From the NCBI RefSeq assembly GCF_027942865.1, contig NC_134510.1, positions 25,847,209-25,911,208 of the forward strand: 64,000 bases of DNA, given 5' to 3'. Made by a program: the position numbers and the translations under genes. The notes under the pieces were generated by a model that saw only the letters and a program-made list of their open reading frames with translations, made no database searches and was not told the DNA's origin. This DNA comes from Odontesthes bonariensis. Its lineage: Eukaryota > Chordata > Actinopteri > Atheriniformes > Atherinopsidae. How positions within the stretch are numbered: the stretch's first letter is position 1; each line of letters opens with the position of its first letter. Positions 1 through 12,900 of the stretch are shown here, piece after piece.

Positions 1-3000
1 CTTTCAAATGTGAATGTTTTTCACAAACTATTAAAAGGAATGGAAGGATTAAATGGATGAAACGTTTAGCTAATATTTCAACAGGATTTTCAGTAAAAAA
101 AAAAATCAAATCAAGTTATAATTGAACCAGATTACTTTATGCAGTTAGCATTCGTTTAACATTCAGACTTTCTGGCATTAGGATACCTGCTCGTGTATGA
201 CCTGCAGAACTTTATGCAGTTTTTGTTTTATGTCACAGTACATATACATTTAGTTAACATGAAACATTGAATGCATTGATAGTCAATCTTTGGTATGAGA
301 AATATACCTATACAAATTATAAAGACAATTAGACAAATTTGTCTTTTGTTGACTTACTTGAAGAGAAGGCAAGAAGAGACATTACATTGAGTTTTGAAAT
401 TTGAAATTAACAATGGGGTTGGTGTCCATTGAGTTTAATCTGTCAAAGAGACGTGTGTAGTGACTGAATGTGACGGGTAAAAATGGCATCATTGACAGTG
501 CGGTATGGCTGTAAAAAGAATGTTTTTAAGTCCTAACATGAACATTTTCTAATCCTAACCAAGTGTTGTTATTGCTTAAACCCAACCAGGAAGTAACTAA
601 AGTATTTTGGTAAAGTGTCGTCCTGTTGTTGGGGGAATGGATGTTGGTCTCGTCACACAGAGGTCCATGGTTAAAGGTGCAGTGATTAGCTGCTTCATGC
701 ACCTTGCCTCTTTCCTCCTTAGGAGGACTCTGTGGCTTCTCCGATGAAAGACTTGAGAATTATGTCTGCTCTGATGTTAAAATGCGCAAATGAGTCGTAT
801 TTACCCTCTGCCTTTTCTAGGGGTGGAACTTTACTGGACGTTACTGGATTTCAGCTGAAAGACTATTAGAATAAAGGCTCGATTTGCAGCACAAAAGAGG
901 TACATCTTTAAGTGGACAGCCAAACACTGGAATGCATTTTCTGTCTATTGATCACAAAAGAAGTATCTGTAATATCGTTGCGTTTTTTTTCTATCAGTTC
1001 TTTTTTGTTTGTTTTTTTTGCTTTTTAAAAACATAAAATGACATCACAGAACACGTGGTGGAGAAAATGTAAAATTAATATGTTCTTTGACTCGCCTGCG
1101 TCAACAGTAGTGTAACACCGCTTGGAAACACTGACGGGGAAAGATATCTAGTCCCCTTTAATTAGTAAAGAAAATGATTACAGCTCTAATTTGACATATT
1201 TTAATGAGTGCTAACATTTTAATCTGTAATTATGTCTGCAGCCGCTAGCTGCCAAAGCTAACAGTTATTTTCTTAGTTACGTTTTTTATCTTCTGCTGCA
1301 TTTGCCTGACAGGACAATGAGTTATAAATGCACGTCTTACTTTATAAATGCAATAGAGTTGAAGGTCCATCTTGTGTTAAATTTGCGCACATAGAGTGCT
1401 TCGCTCACTGAATAGTGAGGGTGTTTCTTGTGCATGACTGCACAAGCGCATGAGTTTAAGCACAGGTTCATGGGTTCATGAGCATCGGGTCATTCAGAGA
1501 CACTTTATTTTGAGTCTCTTAGGCCAAGGTGTTACTGCCACTGCTTCCTCAGGCATTTCTGCTAAGACAAGCAAATGCTCGGTCGCATCCAGTCTAAGGA
1601 TCTTAGTGGACTCTTCACATTTGCTTCATGGCAGTTCAGCTTTGCTTTGAAGAAGCTTTTAAAGATGACCTATTTTAAGATTTTTTTTTTTCATCATTTT
1701 GACAGTTGTGTGGGTTTTAGGCAGCATATGTGCATGCATGCCGAGGAATTGTTTGCGTGTGGATCTTTTTTTGTGCAACTGCATCTGTACATTTCTGCTG
1801 ACATACATGCAAGTGTGCACAGACAAATGTCTGCATACCAGATGTGTGATTTCAGAGCTCAGGTGTGTAGCTTCGTCTCATGATTAGGAAGAGAAGCCAT
1901 CTCTGCTACCAAGAGTGACTGCTCTGAATATTTATGCATGTTTTCCTAATGTTCACTGCTGCCATCTCAGAATAGAATACGCTGCTTTTATTTTTAGAGC
2001 TGTCATCATAAGTAGGCCTAGTACATCTTTTTTCTTTTGGTCAAGCAGTCAGCATCAGTTTATGTCATTTTCACTACATTTCTGATTTCTCTTTTTCGAA
2101 GACCATCTCTCCTCCCACTTATATATGTCAGACGGTGTGATGGCACTTTGCTGAATAGATGTTACAGTACACTGAAAATATTCTCACATACCCACACAGA
2201 ACCACTGCGTTTCAAATGTGTGGAAAAACTTATTACAGTTGTCATCATTTATTCAGCAAGCAGTTTGGTGGTTGATTTATGCAATGAATAGCTAATGGAG
2301 CAGCTGCTACAAGATTCAAATCTCCCGTGTGATTTATGGCTGCATTATTAGAGCCACAACTCATCGTGTGAGCCTATGTTTTATAAAGGCAAAGGTACAC
2401 TGCCATGCTGGGAATGAGTCACGCAGGTAGATCTGATTACATCTGAAGTTTTCTGACAGGTGAGGGCCTGGTTCTGTAATTTTCTCTGGAGCCGCTAACT
2501 CTCAAAGCTGAGCTCCTGGCCTTTGTTGTTGCAGTATGTCCTGCTGCTGCTGACTGGCCTCTGGCTGGCCCTTTGTGGTCAGACTGTTGCAGATGGACTA
2601 TGAAAGCTTCACTGTGAGAATGGGTTAGCTCTAGGATTCTTAAACCATAACAAAGAGACGCATCCATTTCAGCTGTGTTCTGAATCTGTGCTTTTGAATT
2701 TATTGCAGTGGCAATTCAGTTTTTTTTGGGGGGGGATGAGAGCTGTGTTTCATAATGTGAAAACTTGGGGAAGCATTGCAAACCTCTTCATAAATTAAAT
2801 TGAACAAGACTTAATATAACCTACTGGCACCCACTTTACCCACCATGCAAAATGACCACTGACATTATGATCTGAGATTCCGCCTCAAGCGGAGATGAAG
2901 AGTGCACCACAGAGGTCTAGTAGTAAGCTCACTTTTCTTCTATTTCTCACACCAATCTTATTTATTTATTATTTTCCCATTTTCATCAATGTACTCCTCA

Positions 3001-4412
3001 GCTGTAGCTTCTTCTGAAGCCACAGAAGGCATTATAAAATTTGTATGGCTCTACACTGTTTTGAGGACTTATGTTTTGGTTTTGTCCGGCCATTTGTCTG
3101 TCAGTCAGAAAATAAAGCCGATCACTTGGAGTCAAAGATGAACTGATCTCTCTAAGAGTGTAGGAAGTTGAAGACAGAGTGTGCAGTTATAACTGTGCAA
3201 AAGTATGCAAAAGGAAGAGTTACATTTCATAGACAGTGAAAGGTGTGTGTGTGTGGGGGGGGGGGGTCCTCAGTTCTTTTCTTGTGACAATTTCACATTT
3301 TTCATGTGATCCAAGTTAGATCCAAAAACTCAATAAAGTTTTAACAACTTAACTGGTTGAAGCTGGCATGAAACTACAAGGCAGTAATTTTAGTTTTAAA
3401 TATGCAGTCCTTCTTATATCCAGTAGTGCTTCCAAGGACCTGGAACAACTAGTCTTGCTTGGTAAAAAAACAAGCTACTTTGATCCAACTATAAACATTA
3501 TGTAACACTTTTTGGGTGAAATAAGTTTGGTAATTTTCCTCACTCTGAGCCTTAATATGTTAACAGAAGTTTGAATGAGCCCAACCAGTGTACACATTAA
3601 TTAAACCAAAGACTAAAGGGAATCCTTTACATTGAATAAGGTGTGAGACTGTTCTTCCAAAGGAACATTAGGGACAGTTGTATTAGAAAATGTCCCTGGC
3701 TGAAGTCACAAAGGCCTTGTTGCAGCAAATTAAAGGATCACAAGTCAAGCAATGTTTCCACTGAGCGACAAAGGCCATGTACTGCATACAGGGGGCTGGT
3801 GTAGATTAGTAGGTCAGCAAGACTTTGGATGAACATGTGTCATTACCTGCATCATACATTGAAGTCTTCCTGTGTGTGTTTTGTTTTTTTACTATGTGAG
3901 ACATAACTGTCTTCAGACCCTTAAATTATGATCTTGGTTACGAAGCTTTCTCTCAAAGAAGCAATGATTTTAACTCACGCGGTGCTTCTTATTGAACTCG
4001 TTCTCCGCCCTAGCTCATCACAAACTCACGTACAGTCAGGATCCGCTCTGTCGGTTTTCAACTCAAACCTCACAAAGCCTAATTTTAGGACATGCTGGGT
4101 TTCCTGAGCTAGTATCATACCAGTCAAGGGATGTGTTGTCAAGGCAACACGGAAAATGTCGACAAAGATTTCTACAATCAGATGTACGTTTTCATCTAGC
4201 CTATTTTAACACCTGACCATGATGTTTTCCTAACCATAGCCAAGTTTTTTATTGTCTATCATAACCAAATACCTGTAATGCCCAAACGTAATGACGCGTG
4301 ACAAAGAAGTGTAGAAGCAGAGCAAAGGAAGACAAAAGTCAAAAGTGAAAGCAGTCTCAAGGTTGGACTCAAACAGGAGTTTTCTGCTCGAAAGTCTTGT
4401 ATCTCAAGTACC

Positions 4413-4537
4413 TCCATCCATCCTTCCTTCCATTTTCAACACTATTTTAATCTTATTTAGCGGGTGGAGCCTATACCAGCTGCCACTGGGTGAAAGGCAG
4501 ATTACACACTGGACAGGCTGGAAGTCCATCATGGGGC
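4413..4537. repeat. Fragment of dispersed SINE-like repeat
   Basis: The stretch begins with ccatccatcc, continues through 'gcgggtggagcctatacc', and reaches 'cactgggtgaaaggcag' and 'acactggacagg'. The same order of blocks occurs near 20.0 kb and 29.0 kb in this window. It is the body of a common teleost repeat. The tRNA-like head seen in the 29 kb copy is absent here, so this is a truncated copy. Confidence 0.7.
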
Positions 4538-7500
4538 TTGTCTCAAGTACTTAAATGCTTAACCCTAACCAAGTACTTTTAATGTGTGATGAAGAAGTAC
4601 AGAAGTCAAAATAAGGAACAGAAATGGGAATAAAGGCATGAAAAAAAGCAGAGAAACAGCAGTGTAATGTTCCCTCATGTTAGTGCCACTTCAGATCTCC
4701 TTACACAGTTGTTGTTATCCTAGCACTATAGAATTGCATTTTTCTGTCACCTGTAATATTGGCGCAGAAGAAAACAAGCAGGGTCGGTATCACTCAGAAG
4801 ACTTTTGTTCCCCATCAGCGATTTCCATCTGGCAAAAGTCACATCAATATTTATTCTTGTTTTCTGACTTGGTCTTCGTCTAATTAATTTGGCCTCTTCA
4901 TGTTTTCACTGTGATGGGGGCGATTCATGCACCATTTCTTAAATTTGTACCCACTGAACTTCTCACCAAAAGCATTTAGAAACAGCTGATTCCTTCTCTG
5001 GCTTCTTCTTTGTCTCTCACAGAACAGTATCCTTCTTCTTATATGGTGGTAATATGTCCATCCCACCATGTAGATATATTTTCAGCACTAACAAATATCG
5101 CAAAGCAATTAGATACTAAAAGAAATACAGAGTTTTAATCATATAATCAATTTTTTTCTCATAGACTTTTGGTATTATTACACGATGTAACAAAAACAAA
5201 ATATAAACCTAAATACAGAGAAGTCAGATCTAAAATGTACCTTTTTTTTGTTTTTAAAAGTACTGAGGTATTCAAAAATGAGCTGTTACATCACGGTGCT
5301 AATTAAATGTTCTGTTAATGTATTCCAACTATACTGGAGGGGGAAAAAGACTTGTTCCTGCTCTACCTGAAAAGCCCAACTACCCTAATATCAGCCAAAA
5401 TGACAAAGTCCACTTTTTCTGGCCCCGTATCCCCCCCATTTAGTAAAACTCTCACTCTTTCCCCACATTTTATCACATTTTCTTTTTCTTTCATGCTCCT
5501 TTGGTCCCATTCCCCTCCTTCACTTCAGTCCCCCTCTTTTTTAATTATTACAGGAAAATAGAAATTAAAGATAATTAAATGACAATTATGATCTCCTTCA
5601 CAGGGGAGTTTTAGCTTGGGGGAATAACTTGGTAGGTTATTCTTAAGGTCATTCGTTAAATACCGAAGTCGAAGACCACACACACATCAGACACACACGT
5701 TAGATACTGCGTTTGTAGGCCTCAGAGGTTGGAGCATAATCCCCTCCAGACATGTATTTTCCTCAGGGAGAGGCAGTATGTTGATAGGGTTGGAAGGTCG
5801 TACAACACACACACACACATGTGCAATCACTTTTGCTTGTATGCCTACACATATGCACGCACAATGTATAATAAATAAACCACACTGTGGTGGTGTTGTT
5901 TGACAGTTTACATAATATGGAGCGTAAACGCAGAGATATAAGGCTAACTGTCGAGTGGAGGAGAGCTGAGGGGAACATTGCTGGGATTCAGTAAGATTGG
6001 ACTAGACCCATCCTCAGATGCACTGTAGAGGAAACTCATACAAACACACACACACCACACCGGCTCTCCTTCTGTCTCTGAGGCAGCTCTGCTTTGGGTC
6101 TTACAATGCAAACAGGATGTAACCTATTTTGATCACGGTGCCATATTGCATCATCAAATATTAACAGACTTGACTGAACTGCATTATGTCTGCTAAATAC
6201 TGTTTGTTGAATATTGCTTCATCATATCCTCATATTTGTTCCTGAATCTATCAAGGAAAGATGCTGATAGCTTCTTGCGTAAGCAGTAAGTGATGCTGTT
6301 TAGTCTTTATTCAAGTGTGTCTATGTGTGTGTGCGTCGGGCTGCGCCCGTGTTCCAGTGGTCACACAAATATCTATTGATAAAGATTTAGTGCACTGTAA
6401 GTTTTAGAGTAAACAACTGTTGGTGACTTGAAATATCCCCTCATTTAGCTTCTTTCTTTCCCCTCTCAGTTCTCTCTTCTCCTTTTTCCTCTCCCTCCAT
6501 CTCTTGCCTGCCCCTCTCCTTTCCCCCTCCGTGCTCTATGCTGATCCAGACTTTGGAATTCAGTGTTGCTATGGTAACAATGTCGGGTTGGTCCTCTCTG
6601 CCTCCCCCTCTTGCTCCTCTTATTCAGACTAGATGCAGTGCACATGCTCTGGAGTCTTTCTCACTTTAGCCTGTAACACTGCCACTGCTATAATGACTCT
6701 TTCCTTCTGTATGGAATTTGGAGTTAAAATTAATTGACATAAAATAAAGAATGTCATAATAAAATGTATCAGTTTTTTACAAGCATCATGCAAGAGACTA
6801 CAGTCCCGAGAGCAGCTACGTGTTACTACTTATGATGCTATGCTGTGTTTGATGTGCAATTTAAAGCTGTTAATAAGATTAGGTGAATGGAAAAGAAAGG
6901 TAAAGATTAAAATAACTAATGTGCGGAAAAAATAAATAAAGTATGAAAAATACAAAGTTGTGCTGCTTTTAAACAATTCACATATTTACAATTTTCCCTG
7001 TCTTTGTTAAGCATGTTAGTTTTGGCTGATGGTGATATTGAGAGAAAAATCAGGGTTAGGGCATTAAGACATTAAGATTAATTTCAAGTCAGTTTTGATT
7101 CATTCAGATCAAAATTGTAGAAATTGGTGTTGGGGAAGGGATAGATATTATTTCTCTTGAAGTTGATGTGCATAATTTAGTGTCTTATTACTGGAAAAAA
7201 GGGTAGATACTTAAACAGTAAAGAGGACTTGCCAGACGCCACTGCTATAGCATAGAAACTACCCTGCACTCAGCCCGTCTGATGACCTCTTGCTGGCATC
7301 TTGCACTCTTTGATGTCACATGATGTTGCATGCAAGGCGATGGGATGTCGTTATAATTTTGCGTGGAAGCGCAAATGCAGCAAAAGAACCACATTTCATG
7401 CCAAGGATAGGCACTTCAGAGATTTAGCCATTGTTGCGTTTCTTTCATGCCCTTCAACATGGTTGATAAGCTATTGGAATTGTAAGGTTGTTTTCCAAAG

Positions 7501-8309
7501 CATAGCGCTACTCAACTCAAATCTACATGCTTTTATGAGAGTATGTTAGCTGTACCTCCACGGAGGTTCCAAGTGAACTGAGTCTATACATAAAGATGAC
7601 GTAAATACATTGCAGATTGAGTTGTCATATGTAGGCATACTTCTCAGCAGCAGAGCTGAACTACTCACATCTGCACTATTCCTTGTTCTCTGAGGAAAGA
7701 AGCTGTTTGCAAATCTGTATGCAAAGTTTATGACTCTGTCTGCATGAGCTGAAAATCTGTGGGCACAGATTACAAATGCTAGAGCAAGAATACGTTTACG
7801 CATGGCTGTGTTTATTGCTCAGCTGACCTCAGATGATTTCTGTATCACACAGCTGTTAAACATACTCTGAAAAAAGTCCAACACGTCTGACTACAGAAAT
7901 AAAAATAGTAAGAGCTTGTAACACTACAAACACAACCACTCATATTTCTAAGACAGTATTCACAAGATTGCAGATGGCAGTGAATGTTGTGTGGACATCA
8001 TTAAGTGGAAAATAAAGAGAGCCCTTCTGCAGGAATTACTTTAGTCCCTGGAAATATCTGGGATTGTAACCAGTCAGTTACACGAGTTTATGGTTTTTAC
8101 TGGCTCAGACCGGAGACCACTGGAGAGTCGCGTCGTTTCAATCTTTGCTTTCGAAATTCAAAAAGTTGTTTCCACTTCCCCCAAGTCTTATTTGAAACAG
8201 ACAAAAATCACTTCAAGCTAGTGGTTGGCTAGTTTCCATTCAGTTTTTCTTATTCACAAACGTGAACAAAAGCTGAAATGGAAACTGTGTAAAAATTCCG
8301 CTCATTATG

Positions 8310-8530
8310 GATGTCCACTGCAGTTGTCATATTTTTTTTTGCTTCTCAAGGTTTTTTACCAGTTGGGAAGACTACTTTTTCGACTGAATTACAACCACCT
8401 GCAAAGTAACCTTGACTGAAACCATACGGTGACTCTTCACCATCCAGTTTATTCACTTCAAACCAGTTTCAAACCTTTTTGGGACTTTTTAAAAGATCTC
8501 TTCAGATTTGCTTCACCAGTGAACAGAAAC
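8310..8530. repeat. Diverged dispersed repeat, copy A
   Basis: By eye this matches 15498-15690: both contain 'ggatgtccac', then a T-rich stretch with 'gcttc/ccttc..ggtt', 'gaattacaa.cacctgcaa' and an end block 'ttcac.agtgaa..aaaaccca'. The copies are clearly diverged. No terminal inverted repeat or coding frame is evident, and I cannot name the family. Confidence 0.5.
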
Positions 8531-9011
8531 CCAATTACTTAGATCATAGATTGTCAGTGTCTATAATTGTGAGAGGAACTGACAAAAAGTATTAAAGTCC
8601 AGTTTAATTTTGCTGTTATAGAGCAAATAACCAAGGCCAGCACACACTTAAATCTCCCACATAAATCAAAATTCAGCTCAGTGAAACAACATATTCTTGT
8701 TACATCACTCAGTTTAAGAATGTCTGATTTAAATAGAAACAAAACTCAAATGTATGACATGTATTAAACCGAGTCAGAGTAAAAAAGAGCACAAAATAAG
8801 TTATACTGTAGTTATACTGTAGAAGTAATAACCCCGACTAAAAGGGTTACACCTTTTGAACCATTTCACATCAAATCACTAAAGACTGTTTTTTTTTTAT
8901 CATGATGCCACAATGTGTTTGGAAATTAATTTATTTGCAACTGCAATTCTATCAAAAAAATATTTAACATTTTATGATCAATTCTTGTGTTGTTTTATTT
9001 TTGTGTTGCAG

Positions 9012-9318
9012 CAGCAGACCCAGAGGAGCAGCGACCATGGGTTTTCTTTTGCAAGTTTTCTGCTAACAGCGGACGAACAGAGAGCGGGACATCCGTCCAC
9101 AAATCACACCAACTCCAACTTTCTAGTAAGACAAGGAGACAGAGACAGGGGGCAAAAGAGACCGAAGCAAAAGAGAGAAATCAAGTGCAAGAAGGAGCGA
9201 GGGGCGCAGGTGAAAACAGTCGATGGATGCTGTCCGGATTGAGGGGACAGCAAGTTCTTCACTGACGGGGAAAAGAAAGATTTCAAAATTGAGTCGAAGG
9301 ATAGAAACTCGCCGTCAG
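9012..9318 (+). other. cacng8: Candidate 5' UTR exon of cacng8
   Basis: A T-rich tract ending ttgtgttgcag precedes position 9012, and a strong donor, cag|gtacgt, follows position 9318. Spliced to the acceptor at 9972/9973, the frame leading into the cacng8 ATG is open back to a TGA at 9240-9242 but contains no ATG, so the exon would be untranslated. A short upstream ORF starts at 9037. The exon is inferred from splice signals only; transcript data would be needed to prove it. Confidence 0.4.
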
Positions 9319-9974
9319 GTACGTCTCAGTTTGCAGCACTTTCAGATTTTCTTTCAGCCTGTCAAGAACTCAGTAAAGTTTTATCGGACAAGTTTTTTTT
9401 TTTAAACGTGACAGGAGATTTCTGCAGTGAAAACTGTGTGATGCCGAGCAAAATTCATAAAACACTCTTGAATTGATTCAATGTGACAGGCTGTAAGTGA
9501 CTTATGTAATGCTATTTGAGTGTGTACCAGGATGTTTGTATGTAAATGGTGCACCCACACTGCCTCCTTCGAACAACAAGTATAAGGTGATCGCATGCAT
9601 GATGTGCTGTGCCTATTTGCCTCCAGTCCTTCTGGTTCTGAGGTGGAGAACAGCGTCAGGGTCATGAATATGGAGTTGACTGAGATTGGGAGGGTGTGAT
9701 CTGCTGTGCTTCACATCAATTGTCTTGTTAAGCGGAGTCAGCAGAGTCATCAAACTCTCTTCCAAGGACACATCATAGAGCTACTCATGCACCTCCCACA
9801 TCGCGTTCACCTCTTTTCATTCGCCTCCTTCTCACCGTCTCATCTGTGCCCCTAATCCTCTCACCTGCATGTGTCCTGCCTTTTCTAAATAATCTGCTTC
9901 ACAATATCTGCTTGTTTCTCTCCTTCTCTCTTCATCTTCTCCTTCTCCTCTCCCATTCCATCTCTCTTAAAGGC

Positions 9975-12900
9975 ATGGTGTGTGAGAAGGGGATCCAGAT
10001 CCTTCTCACCACCGTGGGGGCATTCGCTGCCTTCGGCCTGATGACGGTGGCAATAGGGACGGACTACTGGCTGTATTCCCGTGCCCTCATCTGCAACAGC
10101 ACAGCCAACTCGTCCCAGGATGATCCCCATAATAAGGACAAAAAGGACCCTGGGGCGCTCACCCACTCTGGGCTATGGAGAATATGCTGCCTAGAAGGTA
10201 AGGAGGACGTAGTGGGGGACATTTGGGATCTATGGGTGGGATTGGAAGTGGTGTGGATGCATGTCAAATTTCCTTAGATAGATATTATTAGTTTTAATCT
10301 GGAGGGTACAGGGAAAAATTATATAAAGTATTACGCAATGTAAATTCAGATCGTTAGATTTAACGCTCTTGCCTTCAGGAGCTATAGGGACTGAGATTCA
10401 GAACAAAGCATAAGTGACCCACCTCTGTGCTCAGAGAGATGTTATTTTCTTATCTTTTATATTCAAACAAACCTTTACCAGTTTTATTTTGTGTCCGAGG
10501 TGCATCCGCCTTGTTTAGATGTTCACTGAGACCATCTGGAGCTGAATTTTGTGGTCAGGAAAGGTTTTCTACTGATGACTTATGCAAGGTCATATTTGTG
10601 CGGGAGCAGGTGTAACTACAACAGTACAACAGTGAACATCCACCACAGGGTCTGCTAAGAAATCTTTTTTTTTGTCAGTTTTTTGTCAAAGAGACTTTGA
10701 TTTGCCTTTCTTGTAATCCTACAAGCAGTTCTCTGGGAAATTATCTCAAGCTTCCAAACCTCAACTTGACCTCCAATATTTCCGTTGACTGTCATTTCAA
10801 ACTAGTTTAGTGCAAATGCAGTTGCTTATAAGAGCTCATGGCTGCTGTCCGTCTTGAGACAATGTTTTTTATTTGAGGTCTGAAACCTGAATCGCATGGC
10901 CTTTCCTAAAGATAACTGTGATAAACTTATGGACTAAAACAAGCTAACTGAAGTCATCCTACACTTATTAAGAATTTTTGACCAGGGATGAACAAACTTT
11001 TGTTTGCAACTAAGATTGAGCTAAACTGCCATAGAAACTTTAATATCTCTTTGAAATGTCAAAGCTGTGAAGTGAGGACAAGTTTTCCATCAGTCAGATA
11101 GTGTTTTCTAAATTATATAAAGGTTTTGTTTTATCTCTGAAAAGTGGGATCAGAGTGTAGCAATTATAACTTTTCTATTAACTTTACAAAACTTTCTTCC
11201 AGAAAGTGCAGCATCATTTTTAGCATCGACGTATAATCGTTATTGTGTTTGTTAGATTGTGCCATAGAGACAAGAAAATAATGTAGAATAATTGCAATAT
11301 AATTACGCGATACTGAAGCGTAACTCCCACTCAAAATAATCCATTAATCATTAGATTCAGGCTGCATTTATTTAAGTCATGAGCTGAAACAAAAGTGTGT
11401 TTTCACCCATCTACTTCTCATTTAAAGCGGCAGAAGATACAGAAACTGGCAGCAACCATCTCTCAATCTTCAGCTTGTTACTGCAACACAAGCTGCTAAT
11501 TCATTATACATTAGACTGCTTGGCTGACGCTCAAGAGTGAAGGCTGGGATGGAGTTAACAGTGAAGTAGCTACAGCCAAGGGGAGGTGTGAGCTAGTGAT
11601 CTGTGCCTTTCCTCCTATCCAGACCGAGGTGGAAGCGTTTCTTTCTCCAGGAAAACCTCTTGGCTCTCCTTATAAAGCATCCCCAGCCCATCCTAGGCTT
11701 GGTCATTGTACAAAGCTAATTTGTCCTCATTGCTAAGCTTCCTGATAGCAAAGCAGCCAATTAGAGATAAGCTCTAGCCCTTGCAGCTCTACTGCAGTGC
11801 ACCCCCACCCTCTCTTTCCCATGCCCCACTCTCTCAGTTTCTCCTTTCGCTCTCCCAGCTTTGTCTCACTCCTCCGAACATTACATTTCATCTTTCACTG
11901 CTTCCCCCTCATCTTTGCCTCTTTTGTAGTTTGCTCTGCCGTTCAGTCTTTTCTCTCACATTGTGGTGCAGTAAAGCTGACAGTGTCTTGGCATGGCTTA
12001 GAGGTCAAGTATCCTTGATGTCTGTGGAGTATTCAGCCAAGAAAGATGCTCAGTGGTCACGCAGTGATGCAGTGAGGTGTAGCTGGGGTGGAAATGCAGG
12101 ACATGCTCGCTCTAAAAGATTTATGCCTGCGGGTGGGTGGCACATTATGCTGGGGATAAAGATGTGTCCTGTCCTCCTCTCCCTTATGCAGGTTTACTGT
12201 TGGAGGGTTTGCTCTGAGTTACCTGATAGTGATTACCTTCTTTTTATTCTTTTTATGAAAGGTTTTTGTTCATACTTCACAAAAAACTTGGGCCCCCAGT
12301 AGTAGACTTGGCAGCTACTCCTGTCATTTAGCAAACCTGTCTTTGCGATAATCCAGTGAGTTAATGTAGGCAACATGTTTACATACACAAAACAGCCATA
12401 ACATTAAGAGTTACCACCTAATATTGAGTGGATTCCCCTTTTGCAGCAAGAACAGCCCTGACCTGTGGAGCCGTGAACTCCACTAGACCTCTAAAGGCAT
12501 GCTGTGGCATCTGGCGCCAATCCATCAGCAGCAGGCTTTTTAGGTACATCCTCCAGATAAGTAACACACAAGGAACTGGCCAGCAGCATGATGTAGAACA
12601 AAACGGAATTAATCCAACCTGGCAACCTTCTTTCACCGCTGTGGTCCAGTTCTGATGTTCACATCTCACATGTGCCCCATTGTGGGCACTTTTGCCACGA
12701 GTCAGTATGGACACCGTCATTGGTCTGCATATGCAACAAATTGCGATGCACTTTGTATTTGACATTTCTGTCTGAACTTTTTCAGCAATTTCAAACACAG
12801 AATCTCTTCTATTGAATTTGGAACATGCAGGCCTTCACTCCCCACATGCATCATTCAGCCTCAGCCACTTATTACTCTGTCGTCGGTTCATCAGTTTTCC

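Larger units (their letters stand above)
1..9011. other. Gene-free upstream region
   Basis: I find no protein-coding exon here. The open frames are short, overlap on both strands and resemble no family I know. The sequence is AT-rich with short GT/CA runs (about 3243-3256, 5806-5819), a SINE fragment near 4.4 kb and a diverged dispersed repeat near 8.3 kb. Three scattered stretches (about 541-600, 4213-4290, 4555-4610) share a loosely repeated 'cctaacc(a)ta(a/g)ccaagt' phrase. Distal 5' exons or regulatory sequence of cacng8 could lie here but cannot be seen. Confidence 0.6.

Noticed and set aside
541-4610. Scattered 'cctaacca' phrases as interstitial telomeric or satellite DNA
   Set aside because: Only three loose occurrences, not tandem, and the unit does not match TTAGGG arrays; kept only as a comment on the upstream region.
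8913-9265. Overlapping frames covering the candidate cacng8 5' UTR exon
   Set aside because: Two frames on the plus strand and one on the minus compete; none is in frame with the cacng8 ATG and none has a recognisable product.
9846-9974. In-frame upstream extension of cacng8 exon 1 (44 extra residues)
   Set aside because: The extension is a pyrimidine-rich intron end terminating in an AG acceptor at 9971-9972; the translated Leu/Ser/Phe run is an artefact.
11781-12302. 173-codon plus-strand frame in cacng8 intron 1
   Set aside because: Pyrimidine-rich low-complexity start, no splice-consistent partner exon and no homologue recognised.
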